This document shows positions 1-10,944 of a stretch of DNA of 64,000 nucleotides, piece after piece. The DNA lies in the NCBI GenBank assembly GCA_035771165.1, contig JAWNZC010000100.1, forward strand, positions 854,001 through 918,000. Reading direction: 5' to 3'. How positions within the stretch are numbered: position 1 is the stretch's first letter; the number at the start of each line of letters is the position of its first letter. A model generated the notes under the pieces. That model ran no database searches and had not been told where the DNA came from. It worked only from the letters and a program-made list of their open reading frames with translations. Made by a program: the position numbers and the translations under genes. The stretch is from Paragorgia papillata. Taxonomy: Eukaryota > Cnidaria > Anthozoa > Scleralcyonacea > Coralliidae.

Positions 1-321
1 CTGTCCATGACCATCTTCAAACAAATGGTGGAATAAGCTATATATTTCAGCCGCAATTTGCGTTTCACTCCATGTGGATTCAAATGTTATCTTTGCAACC
101 ATACCATCCTCAGTGAGTTTGGCACGTGATTCCCCACGTGGAATTGACACATTTGGACTGGTGCTCTTAATTGGTGGCAAGCATAACATATTTTTTGTGT
201 GAGTTTTTAGACGAGCAGATGGTGTGCTCGATCGTCTTCTTTTAGCTTGGCGGGGCAAAGGGGTTCCTCCAAATGCACTTGGCAAAGAAATATTCCCCCT
301 TAAACCCACTGACACTCTCCC
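1..321 (-). CDS. Second exon of the left-edge gene, cut by the window
   Basis: 107 open codons in phase 0 from acceptor TTTTTAG to the window edge. It has a basic patch QAKRRRSSTPSARLKTHTKN followed by MLCLPPIKSTSPNVSIPRGE and then a conserved-looking MVAKITFESTWSETQI and AAEIYSLFHHLFED. The order of a cLP motif, IPRG and GLIxKIxFxSxxxxxxxxxEI reminds me of the region N-terminal to the HECT domain in G2E3-like proteins of fish and cnidarians. That is family memory, not a search, and no HECT residues are in the window. The next exons lie to the left. Confidence 0.72.
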
Positions 322-2395
322 CTAAAAACAAGTAATAAGAAAGTCTCAGAAAAAATGTTCTATTCTTCTTAAAATACCATATAAATGTTACTACCATATA
401 AAATTACATAATACCTCAAGGTAGGGTGTAAAATGCAGTAGTGAGAAATCCTAACTAGAGTTGTGCATAACACCAGTTTAAGATTACAAGGAGATAGCTA
501 GTAGCAGAAATAATGTAAAAAATTCATATTTGAAATTTGTTTATTTTTTCCAGTGTTTTCAAGTGAGTTGGTAAGCTTGTTAAGCCTGTTTTCCATGAGG
601 TGGAATGTGCAGAGCGGAAATTTTCTTTGTCTTGTGATTTCTCAGGTGGAACTAATTAGAAAAGACAAAGAAAAATTCCACTGCCGTGCAAAATTCCACC
701 TAGTGGAAAATCGGCTTTAGTGGGTCAGTGTATAAGCTACAGTAGGTACTAGTAAACTGTTTCTAATTAAGGTAATTAAGGCTTTTTGCAGTGCTGGAAA
801 ATGTCCGGCAGCACAGCTGCCAGGAAATTTTTTGTAAAAGTTGTTCGCAGGAAATTTTTTGTATCTTGCAGGAAATATTTGTCAGTTTTTTTAATACAAG
901 TCAAAGTTTAAAGATAAATTTCCTATACCTTCAAAAAATCGAAAAGCGTCACGGTCACACAATCACACAATTTTGATGGGCATCACTTTTGATCGAATAT
1001 CAAGTTTCATATTCGATGACTCATCTTTCTATATTCTTGCCAAACCCAGTGGCGATTTGTAAACAATTCGAAAGTGTTTTGAAGGTTTATTACATGACCT
1101 TAACCTGTCTAAGTTTCGTATATCCATGCGCAAATGATGCAACAATTTGTTCTAGAAAACAATGAAATATTTATCATTTCAGTATAGTGTTGCTGTTGCA
1201 GGCTGCAGCTGTCATTGTGCATTTGCAAGAATGCAAGCTGCTTTTATCTTATTCAACTGTTTCAGCATTCCGATTTTTGACGGTAGTACTTGTATTACGT
1301 ACGGTAGTATTCAATTGAAAAAGTTCGCTATTTCAAAGTATGTATAGATACCACATTCAGATAAATTATGGTTTTGAGATACAAACTTGCAAGTCTGGTG
1401 GTATCACAACTTATAAAATTGAAAATTTCTATCAGGCAGGAAATCGTTAATTTAGTTTAGCAGGAAATATTTATTTTTGGATTTTGCTGCCAGGAAGAAA
1501 AATGCTTTATCTAGGACTGGCTTTTTGTGTGGAGTAGGTGACATTATAAGATAATTGCACAGGCAGTCATCTTCAATAAGGCCAGGTTACACAGGCAAAT
1601 CTGAAAAGTGTGAGCCCAAAATTTTTGCTATCTAATACAAGTAAAAAGTACTACACTGTACGTACACTCAAGCATTATTATTGAGAAGTACTGACAAAAT
1701 AAAATATCTTCTTATTCTAATAAAACTGGTTCAGGTTTCAGATGCATTGCACAAGGAAGGGGACATGTACAAGACATGTTCCTAAAATGTCAGGTGATAC
1801 CAGAGTAAAGAGAGAGCTGTTAATAACAGAGACATTGCCCAACAACTGTATCACTCTTCAGTCCACTTCATAATTTGTGTCTGAAACTTTCGGAGCATCT
1901 TTTGTACATGTCTGCTTGTGTAATTAACATAAAATATACAAACCAGCTGAACTAGATTAAAATATTTCTTTTTTTTTTAATTTTTTTTAACATGCAAATT
2001 TAAAGCTTGAGTGACAGTGACCTACCTGGCTACCTCTAATTAATAGACGAGTGACACAAGTAATTTTAAATCGAATTTTTGACGGTAGTCACCCCACATG
2101 TACATGTAGCATATATTTTAGACAGCCAAACCCAAATCTTACTTATTTTTCTTTATTTAATATTTATACAAAGCGCCGCAAATCGCCGCAAATTATGGTA
2201 ATCAGTAAGGAACTATTTCACCTTCAGAAGAAGGTATTTCACCTTTAGAGCTAAACAGCTCGTGAAATACTAACATACTAACATTACATTATTAAGTGAA
2301 CTTCGAAAACCGTAAAGAAAACTAGAGCACTATTTATAAAAGAATTGTATGTAACAACTACAAGCAGCTGAAGTTATTGAAATCGATAATCATAC
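322..2395 (-). other. Intron 1 of the left-edge gene
   Basis: 2.07 kb of AT-rich sequence bounded by GTATGA and TTTTTAG on the minus strand. I see only short recurring words such as CAGGAAAT around 820-1500 and no second coding pattern; the two short open frames on the plus strand look like chance. Confidence 0.6.
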
Positions 2396-2548
2396 CTGAT
2401 TTCCAGGATTTTGTGTCCTACCACTGTTCTCTACACCTTGTGCCAGTCTCGGGGCAACGACGTTCTGGGTATTCTGGGTACTTGCTTGACGAATAGCGGT
2501 TGTTACAGCCTCTGAAATAATTCGTGCGAGATCGTGGTTGTCCGCCAT
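2396..2548 (-). CDS. First coding exon of a second gene, possibly G2E3/HECT-like
   Basis: 51 codons from the first ATG in this frame (2548; context AACATGGCGG), ending in phase 0 at donor CAG|GTATGA. It reads MADNHDLARIISEAVTTA, then IRQASTQNTQ, a short amphipathic helix followed by a polar Gln/Asn-rich stretch. It joins the exon at 321-1 in phase. Cytosolic or nuclear, as there is no signal peptide. An array of palindromic 34-bp units begins about 75 nt upstream, so promoter and 5' UTR are squeezed against or inside it. Confidence 0.7.
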
Positions 2549-2624
2549 GTTCTCTGGAACAATTCCCGCCAATTTGAAGTGATACCGCTGATTATTATTG
2601 AATATTGAGCCCGCCAAACCAACA

Positions 2625-3190
2625 TAAATCGCAATGACAAGTGGACTTGCGATTTATAAATCGCAATGGTAACAGCACTTGCGATTTACATAAATCGCAA
2701 TGACAAGTGGACTTGCGATTTATAAATCGTAATGGCAGTAACACTTGCAATTTACATAAATCGCAATGACAAGCGCACTTGCTATTTATAAATCGCAGTG
2801 ACAAGTGCACTTGCTATTTATAAATCGCAGTGACAACAACACACTTGCGATTTATAAATCGCAATGACAACAACACACTTGCGATTTATAAATCGCAATG
2901 ACAACAACACACTTGCGATTTATAAATCGCAATGACAAGTGCACTTGCTATTTATAAATCGCAGTGACAACAACACACTTGCGATTTATAAAACGCAATG
3001 ACAAGTGCACTTGCGATTTATAAATCGCAACATTACAACACTTGCGATTTATATATCGCAATGGTGACAGCACTTGCGATTTATAAATCGCAACAGTACA
3101 ACACTTGTGATTTATAAATCGCAATGACAAGTGGACTTGTGATTTATATATCGCAATGGCAACAGCACTTGCGATTTATAAATGACAACA
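2625..3190. repeat. 34-bp minisatellite with a perfect palindrome in each unit
   Basis: About 16 units of 34 bp. The core TTGCGATTTATAAATCGCAA is a 20-bp perfect palindrome, and spacers such as CAAGTGCACTTG are palindromic too. Spacing is exactly 34 bp at 2844, 2878 and 2912. Each unit holds a TTTATAAA word. Short open frames across it are by-products of the repeat. Confidence 0.95.
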
Positions 3191-3639
3191 AAGTTGTTGA
3201 TGAAGCCTACAAAACACGTTAAATCGCAAGTAAAAACACGTAGGGTGATGTTAAATAGTTTTTTAACAAACGGCGCCCCATATTGGTTAGCTATGCGAAA
3301 CAAAGAGAGTTATGGTCAGCGAAGTTTATAAACGAGATGAAAACGAGTCCCGAAGTATTATACACGGCGCCAAGTGAAGGGAATCTTTGCTCACTTTAAT
3401 ACATTTAATATACATCGCTGGATACAACTACAAATTTTCAATCGACTTAAACATTCCGTGAAAGGCTCCATGATTTTGATTTTGTCAGAAATTTAAGCCG
3501 TGGAATTACCACAATTTCAAACAACACGAGCCGTATCTGAAGGCCTTTTCTTCTTCTGATATTATATAAAAAGTGGAGCAGCTCAGCAGTCAGCAGCTGA
3601 CTCCTTGGATGAAAGTTGATCACCTTAATATAATTTTGA

Positions 3640-6290
3640 ACTGATTTTGCCTCCTGACTACCATTATTCTGCTCTGTCAAGATGATTTTGAACTGATCTT
3701 GCCTCCTGACTACCATTATTCTGCTCTGGCAAGATGATTTTTAACTGATTTTGCCTCCTGACTACCATTATTCTGCTCTGGCAAGATGATTCATACTGAT
3801 TTGGCCTCCTGACTACCATTATTCTGCTCTGTCAAGATGATTTTGGACTGATTTTGCTTCCTGACTACCATTATTCTGCTCTGTCAAGATGATTTTGGAC
3901 TGATTTTGCTTCCTGACTACCATTATTCTGCTCTGTCAAGATGATTTTGGACTGATTTTGCTTCCTGACTACCATTATTCTGCTCTGTCAAGATGATTTT
4001 GAACTGATGTTGCCTCCTGACTACCTTTATTCTGCTCTGGCAAGATGATTTTTAAATGATTTTGCCTCCTGACTACCATTATTCTGCTTTGGCAAAATGA
4101 TTTTGAACTGATTTGGCCTCCTGACTACCATTATTCTGCTCTGGCAAGATGATTTTGAACTGATCTTGCCTCCTGACTACCATTATTCTGCTCTGACAAG
4201 ATGATTTTTAACTGATTTGGCCTCCTGACTACCATTATTCTGCCCTGGCAAGATCATTATGAACTGATTTGGCCTCCTGACTACCATTATTCTGCTCTGT
4301 CAAGATGATTTTCGACTGATTTTGCTTCCTGACTACCATTATTCTGCTCTGTCAAGATGATTTTGGACTGATTTTGCTTCCTGACTACCATTATTCTGCT
4401 CTGTCAAGATGATTTTGAACTGATGTTGCCTCCTGACTACCTTTATTCTGCTCTGGCAAGATGATTTTTAAATGATTTTGCCTCCTGACTACCATTATTC
4501 TGCTTTGGCAAAATGATTTTGAACTGATCTTGTCTCCTGACTACCATTATTCTGCTCTGGCAAGATGATTTTTAACTGATTTGGCCTCCTGACTACCATT
4601 ATTCTGCTCTGGCAAGATCATTATGAACTGATTTGGCCTCCTGACTACCATTATTCTGCTCTGTCAAGATGATTTTCGACTGATTTGGCCTCATGACTAC
4701 CATTATTCTGCAATGGCAAGATGATTTTGCCTCTTGACTACCATTATTCTGCTCTGGCAAGATGATTTTGAACTGATTTTGCCTCCTGACTACCATTATT
4801 CTGCTCTGGCAAGATGATTTTGAACTGATTTGGCCTCCTGACTACCTTTATTCTGCTCTGGCAAGATGATTTTGAACTGATTTGGCCTCCTGACTACCAT
4901 TATTCTGGTTTGGCAAGATGATTTTGAACTGATTTGGCCTCCTGACTACCATTATTCTGCTCTGGCAAGATGATTTTGAACTGATCTTGCCTCCTGACTA
5001 CCATTATTCTGCTCTGACAAGATGATTTTTAACTGATTTGGCCTCCTGACTACCATTATTCTGCCCTGGCAAGATCATTATGAACTGATTTGGCCTCCTG
5101 ACTACCATTATTCTGCTCTGTCAAGATGATTTTCGACTGATTTTGCTTCCTGACTACCATTATTCTGCTCTGTCAAGATGATTTTGGACTGATTTTGCTT
5201 CCTGACTACCATTATTCTGCTCTGTCAAGATGATTTTGAACTGATGTTGCCTCCTGACTACCTTTATTCTGCTCTGGCAAGATGATTTTTAAATGATTTT
5301 GCCTCCTGACTACCATTATTCTGCTTTGGCAAAATGATTTTGAACTGATCTTGTCTCCTGACTACCATTATTCTGCTCTGGCAAGATGATTTTTAACTGA
5401 TTTGGCCTCCTGACTACCATTATTCTGCTCTGGCAAGATCATTATGAACTGATTTGGCCTCCTGACTACCATTATTCTGCTCTGTCAAGATGATTTTCGA
5501 CTGATTTGGCCTCATGACTACCATTATTCTGCAATGGCAAGATGATTTTGCCTCTTGACTACCATTATTCTGCTCTGGCAAGATGATTTTGAACTGATTT
5601 TGCCTCCTGACTACCATTATTCTGCTCTGGCAAGATGATTTTGAACTGATTTGGCCTCCTGACTACCTTTATTCTGCTCTGGCAAGATGATTTTGAACTG
5701 ATTTGGCCTCCTGACTACCATTATTCTGGTTTGGCAAGATGATTTTGAACTGATTTGGCCTCCTGACTACCATTATTCTGCTCTGGCAAGATGATTTTGA
5801 ACTGATCTTGCCTCCTGACTACCATTATTCTGCTCTGGCAAGAAGTTTTTCAACTGATTTTGCTTCCTGACTACCATTATTCTGCTCTGGCAAGATGATT
5901 TTGAACTGATGTTGCCTCCTGACTACCATTATTCTGCTCTGGCAAGATGATTTTGAACTGATTTTGCTTCCTGACTACCATTATTCTGCTCTGCCAAGAT
6001 GATTTTGAACTGATTTTGCTTCTGACTACCATTATTCTGCTCTGGCAAGATGATTTTGGACTGATTTTGCCTCCTGACTACCATTATTCTGCTCTGGCAA
6101 GATGATTTTGAACTGATTTTGCCTCCTGACTACCATTATTCTGCTCTGGCAAGATGATTTTGAACTGATTTTGCCTCCTGACTACCATTATTCTGCTCTG
6201 GCAGGATTATCTTGAGCTGATTGTGTTTCCTGGCTACAAATTCTTCTGCTCTGCCAAGATAATTTTCAAATGATTTTGCCTCCTGCCTAT
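3640..6290. repeat. 52-bp satellite array with 821-bp higher-order duplication
   Basis: About 51 copies of a 52-bp unit (ACTACCATTATTCTGCTCTG is its most constant part). Units drift at the ends, where they decay near 6200-6300. Blocks 4100-5015 and 4921-5836 repeat the same order of unit variants at an offset of 821 bp, including one shortened unit (GCAATGGCAAGATG, near 4710 and 5531). That marks a recent duplication of a 16-unit block. Confidence 0.95.
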
Positions 6291-6299
6291 CATTATTTA

Positions 6300-7370
6300 T
6301 TCAGGCTGAAGAAAATTATTTTGGATCGGTTGCCGCAGTCAGTGCTAATTCACCCTACTTTGCTGCTGAGCAATGGTTTACAAGTTTGCTTCTTTTGACA
6401 TTTTTTCTTGGAAGTACAGCATCTGGCATTAGCCATGAGTGTAAAATTCTATTAAATGGGCTACTTGGATAGGTTTAATGACTTTATGATGCAGAAATAC
6501 ATGTATATGTACATTAAGCTGTTATTACTCATGCCCAAACCATATTTTGAATCATCTGAATGGCTGAATACAGCTTTCTGCTCCTAAATTATTTTGTTAT
6601 TATATATTGTACACTGTTTGTGATACTGTACATACACTCACACAACCCAAAAATAAACACAAAATGTTTACTTTATTTGGTTACTTCAATGTACACCATA
6701 TTATTTTTATATAAAACAGTTGGCACATGTATATGTTGAATTGTGATTGGTTCTTTTATGGCTTGGAGATGCACTGGCTCATCATTGTCAAAAGGAATAT
6801 TGCATTGTTACCTGACGAAAAGCAGAAAATGTCAACAGTTTATTTAAAGCATTTAAGGCACTTGTCATTGGGTAGTTAGTTTAAGCTCTAATGTGTAATT
6901 AAACCATAGTCCTAATATATAAGAATATAATATTAAGAATTTTTATCTAGAGTAAAAATAAATAATAAAAAAATTAATAAAAATTAAACCATGAGTAAAT
7001 GCACAGCAATGGCAAGAACTTCAAAGTTGTCAAGATTTTCAGGACTTTGGGCAATTAGATCAAATTTTACTGCGTATGTAACTATTCAAATCATGTAATA
7101 TATACAGTAATGGTATTCACACTTTATTAATTTTAACGCAACTTAGATTTACTAGTAAATTGACATGTAGTTTTATGAATAGATGTTTGAAATGCTGCGT
7201 GGGGACAGACCGTAAGTGTTTGTCTTCACTGTTGTGCTTATGTTTAGATAGGTTTAATACTCAAAAGTCAAACTAAAGTACACATAAATGTGTAGAGGCT
7301 CGATACAAACACAGACAAGTGAGACAACAGACAAATATACTTTACTAGCAACCAAATAAATATCGCTTAC
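6300..7370. other. Intergenic AT-rich stretch
   Basis: I see no coding pattern, repeat family or RNA in this kilobase between the 52-bp array and the short divergent open frames at 7.4-7.6 kb. Confidence 0.5.
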
Positions 7371-7442
7371 CTTGAAGAATTGACGACTTTCTTCATACCA
7401 TTCGTCGTTTTCGGCTTTACTGTATAGTGAGAACGACGTTTA

Positions 7443-7523
7443 CTAGTTCATCCACAGTTCATCTCGGAGCAAATGTAAAACTTTCTGCTCTATCCCTCCT
7501 TGGGTACTTAATAGCAACGCCAT
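7443..7523 (-). other. Short 26-residue open frame with ATGGCG start
   Basis: It begins CAAAATGGCG at 7523 and reads MALLLSTQGGIEQKVLHL and so on to TAG. After the TAG-TAA pair the same frame stays open to a good donor at 7371 (TTCTTCAAG|GTAAGC), with LYSKAENDEWYEESRQFF. It may be a dead or alternative first exon. Its ATG is 17 bp from an ATG on the other strand. Confidence 0.25.
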
Positions 7524-7540
7524 TTTGTAATCGAAAAAAA

Positions 7541-7639
7541 ATGTCGCAAAGCGCTAAAGACAGCGACGCGGCCGCGCACTCGTTGCGGCGAAATTACTGG
7601 GTCGAGAAAGAATTGGACCCAGACATTAACTCGCCTTAA
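7541..7639 (+). other. Short 32-residue open frame, CpG-rich
   Basis: MSQSAKDSDAAAHSLRRNYW and 12 more residues, in a CpG-rich patch that includes GCGGCCGC. It stops at TAA just where the LINE remnant begins. Either a truncated first exon interrupted by the LINE or chance; not recognised. Confidence 0.25.
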
Positions 7640-8080
7640 TTATCGTAGAATGCTTTTGGACAAGTTATACAAATATGGAATTGCCGGACATTCTGGAGTG
7701 ATTTACAAAACACTTGGCTGGTAGAACACAGTGTGTACAAATTGGGTGCTCAAGGTCAAAACCTTAAAAGTAAATTCTGGTGTTCCGCAAGACTCTGTAT
7801 TAGGCCCTATCTTGTCATACTCTACATTAATGAATTACCTGAAATCCTTGCTCAACCCTCTATCATAAATGGTGGAAAACATCAAACTTACATCTTTATG
7901 CTGATGACCAACAACTGCACAAAAACTGCAATGTTTCTGAGCTGCATACTTTGTTGAGTCAAATAAAATCAGGACTTGTACCAATAAATTATTGGTTGGT
8001 AACAAACAAAGTAAACCTTGACATTGGCAAATACAATTTTTTTATAATTGAAACAAATAAACAAACAAGAATGGAGGAAA
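7640..8080 (+). pseudogene. Decayed non-LTR (CR1/Rex1-like) reverse transcriptase fragment
   Basis: Three frames must be combined. They show LLDKLYKYGIAG, then SGVPQDSVLGPIL (family GVPQGSVLGPxLF), LYINELPEIL, HLYADDQQLHK (the YADD catalytic box, both Asp present), and INYWLVTNKVNLDIGKYNF (family WLxxNKLxLNxxKT). It has stop codons and frame shifts and no endonuclease, so it is a dead fragment. Part of the segment to about 8200 may belong to it. Confidence 0.85.
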
Positions 8081-8219
8081 AGAGAAACTTTCAACTACAA
8101 AGAAGAATAAAAAAATCGAGTCGCTCTGGATTTGATCCTAGCCTTCTAAACCACAAATCGGAACACTATAGCCCTTACCCTGCACAGACAAGCTCAGGAG
8201 AATCTAAGTGAAACTATTA

Positions 8220-9180
8220 TAATATAAAATATTATGAGACCACTGGATCAGGGTCCTAAGGGTACACTGGGGGGGGGGGGGGGGAGTAGTAATGATGCTA
8301 TATAGCAACCATCAAAGATGATACCGACTGTCTAGGGATTCTAAATGTGCCTAGATGACCGACACTCCAGCTAGGTAGTACTATAGTGTTCCCACGGCTA
8401 GTACTCGTTTGTTGAACGGGTGCGACTTCCTTACGATATCACGAATTTAAAAGAGTACTTCAAAAACTTGTGAAATATCGTTAATAAAATGACTTCATCC
8501 TGCTTTACATGCATGCTTCTCCTCTGTTATGATACAAAGACACACATACTTTTGAAAAGGCGCGCATTTTTGCAACGTAAATACAGCAGCTTCAAGTATA
8601 GGCGGCGGTTTACGTGGGCTTATACATGGCATTGCCTCTAAAAAGAAACAACATTCAACTTGGTGCAAGTTAAAAGAAAATTTAATGTATGCTCTTACTA
8701 CAATCAGTATACCGGGCAGTATATATGAAACTGCAATATACGGTATTTTTCAAAGGGTACAGTATATATCTGTATAAGGAACATTGCATGAAAGTTCGTC
8801 AATAATTATTTTGAGCGATATGACTCGAGTCATTACAAGTCCAACTACAAAAGTTACCACATACTATGTAATAACCTTTTTTTAAATAATTTTCCCATGT
8901 TTAATCTTAGGGTATTATTTCTTAAAGAAAACCAATCTAATGGTTTTTATGCACCTAAAACAGCGTATTACATATGCGCTTTTTGAAATTCATTCTACTT
9001 TATCCCGTACTGACGGTGTTCTTATGAAGTAAAACTATTTCTAAAAATGAATAAGAAGAAATTCCATAAGATTTTCCAAATATCACTTTAGATTTCGGAA
9101 AAAATGCGTATCCTGGCCGTGCGGGCTTTATCTTTTTCTCGATAATGTTGCAACTAGACTGAAGAGAAGGAATCTTCTGT
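8220..9180. other. 3' flank of the receptor gene, with a G16 run
   Basis: This is downstream of the receptor stop codon on the minus strand and should hold its 3' UTR. There is a run of 16 G at 8269-8284. I see no further gene. Confidence 0.45.
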
Positions 9181-9303
9181 TTAGAGACGGGTCTCCCAAT
9201 AGCCATAATCAAGATCCTCCAATTTGATTTGGTTGGAAATCTCTAATGCTGTTGGTCTGCTTTTACGATCTTCGATGAAACAAGAATCCATCACATCATG
9301 TAA
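9181..9303 (-). CDS. Receptor gene, terminal kinase exon with stop codon
   Basis: 123 nt, acceptor CAAATCTAG, phase 0. LHDVMDSCFIEDRKSRPTAL matches kinase subdomain XI (C-W/F-x-x-D-P-x-x-RPT) with RPT intact. After about 22 more residues, ending DYGYWETRL, comes TAA at 9183-9181. The short tail after the kinase fold shows no further domain. Confidence 0.87.
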   Translation of the reverse strand, partial: LHDVMDSCFIEDRKSRPTALEISNQIKLEDLDYGYWETRL

Positions 9304-9580
9304 CTAGATTTGAGCAAAAAAATCTATTTAGTTTATACTATATACATATACAATTCAACCAAAATACAGTACAGGATAATACAGGATGCAGTGGGGAAGG
9401 ACTAGAAAGGAACATGAGAACCATTTGTGCTAATCCACCCAAAAGTTACTTACAAACACTTATAAAAAGAGAAGAAAAATTTACAAAAAAAAAATACATT
9501 GTTTGTATTATTCATCAATTAATTAACCAATTAATCAATCAGTTAACCAGTTAAGCAACCAATTAATTAATCAATTAACT

Positions 9581-9622
<42 letters not shown>

Positions 9623-10776
9623 CCAATCAATTAATTAATCAATTAACTAATCAATTAACTAATCAATCAAGTAATGTAATGTAATGTAAAGTAATGTAAT
9701 GTAATGTAATTTAATTTTAATTAATTTTTTGAATTTAATCCATTTCACTGCAAGTATAAACATAATAGATAAATAAAAGTATGAACTACAAAAAAAATAA
9801 TAAGGAATAATTACATCAAATAGACAAAACTACAAAGGATACAGTGGGGAAGGACTAGAAAGGAAACATGAGAACCATACGTGCTAATCCACCCAAAAGT
9901 TACTTACACACACTTATAAAAAGAGAAAAAAAAATTTACTAAAAAATACATTGTTTGTATTATTCATCAATTAATTAACCAATTAATCAATCAGTTAACC
10001 AGTTAAGCAACCAACCAATCAATTAATCAATTAACTCATCAATTAACTAATCAATCGATCGATGGGTCGGTCGGTCGGCCTGCCTGCCTGCCTGCCACGA
10101 TCGGAAATCGCATAAAAAATCGGCCACTTTCATGGCGCAGTTCACAGTCCACGTGCGTGCTGGCTCAAGTGAGTTGTCGGCTGATAGTTGAGAGCTTTAT
10201 TCACCCTCCATAGTTGATTGGATTTGTTTTATGTCAACTCGTCACTTCGTCAGTCGTCAACGGTATACTTTCCACGACTGATTCAAACTTTAAAATCCGT
10301 TTTAAAGGCCAATTGGGTACACAAATCTGGCAAAAAAAACAACCCGACTTCCTTTGGGGGTAGTAAACGGCCAACAAACAACAGATTTTAGTCATTTAAC
10401 ATGGAAGTTTACGATACTATATCGCACCTTGTTTTTCGTCTACTTTTCCCGCCATATTGATTTCAAATGCTTGATATCCTACAATATCCCTAGTATCCTC
10501 TTCAATGGATCCATTATTGTCCTTATCTTCCAAATTTTATCGTATGAACCCACACGTACCACAACGCTCCTTCGCTCCTCATTCATCTCGCGCCCGCCTC
10601 GCATGGTCTCGCGTGTTTTGATGACGTTTACACGCAAGAGATATTCGTTCTACGCATGCGTAGTTAATACGGGTCAGCCCGTATTTCGAGAGTTTCGACA
10701 GCCGCAATTTCCGATCGTGTTGCCTGCCTGCCTGTCTGCCTGCCTGCCTGTCTGCCTGCCTGCCTGCCTGCCTGTC

Positions 10777-10807
<31 letters not shown>

Positions 10808-10822
10808 GCCTTCCTGCCTGCC

Positions 10823-10890
<68 letters not shown>

Positions 10891-10896
10891 CCTGCC

Positions 10897-10944
<48 letters not shown>

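Noticed and set aside
2550..2617. Upstream extension of the left-edge gene to 2617
   Set aside because: The codon at 2617 is TTG, not ATG; the first ATG in this frame is at 2548.
3447..5617. Two identical 65-codon frames and a 89-codon frame in the 52-bp array
   Set aside because: Identical because of the 821-bp duplication; the frames follow the repeat period and have no coding features.
2625..6290. CRISPR-like arrays
   Set aside because: Units are contiguous without unique spacers, and the setting is an animal genome.
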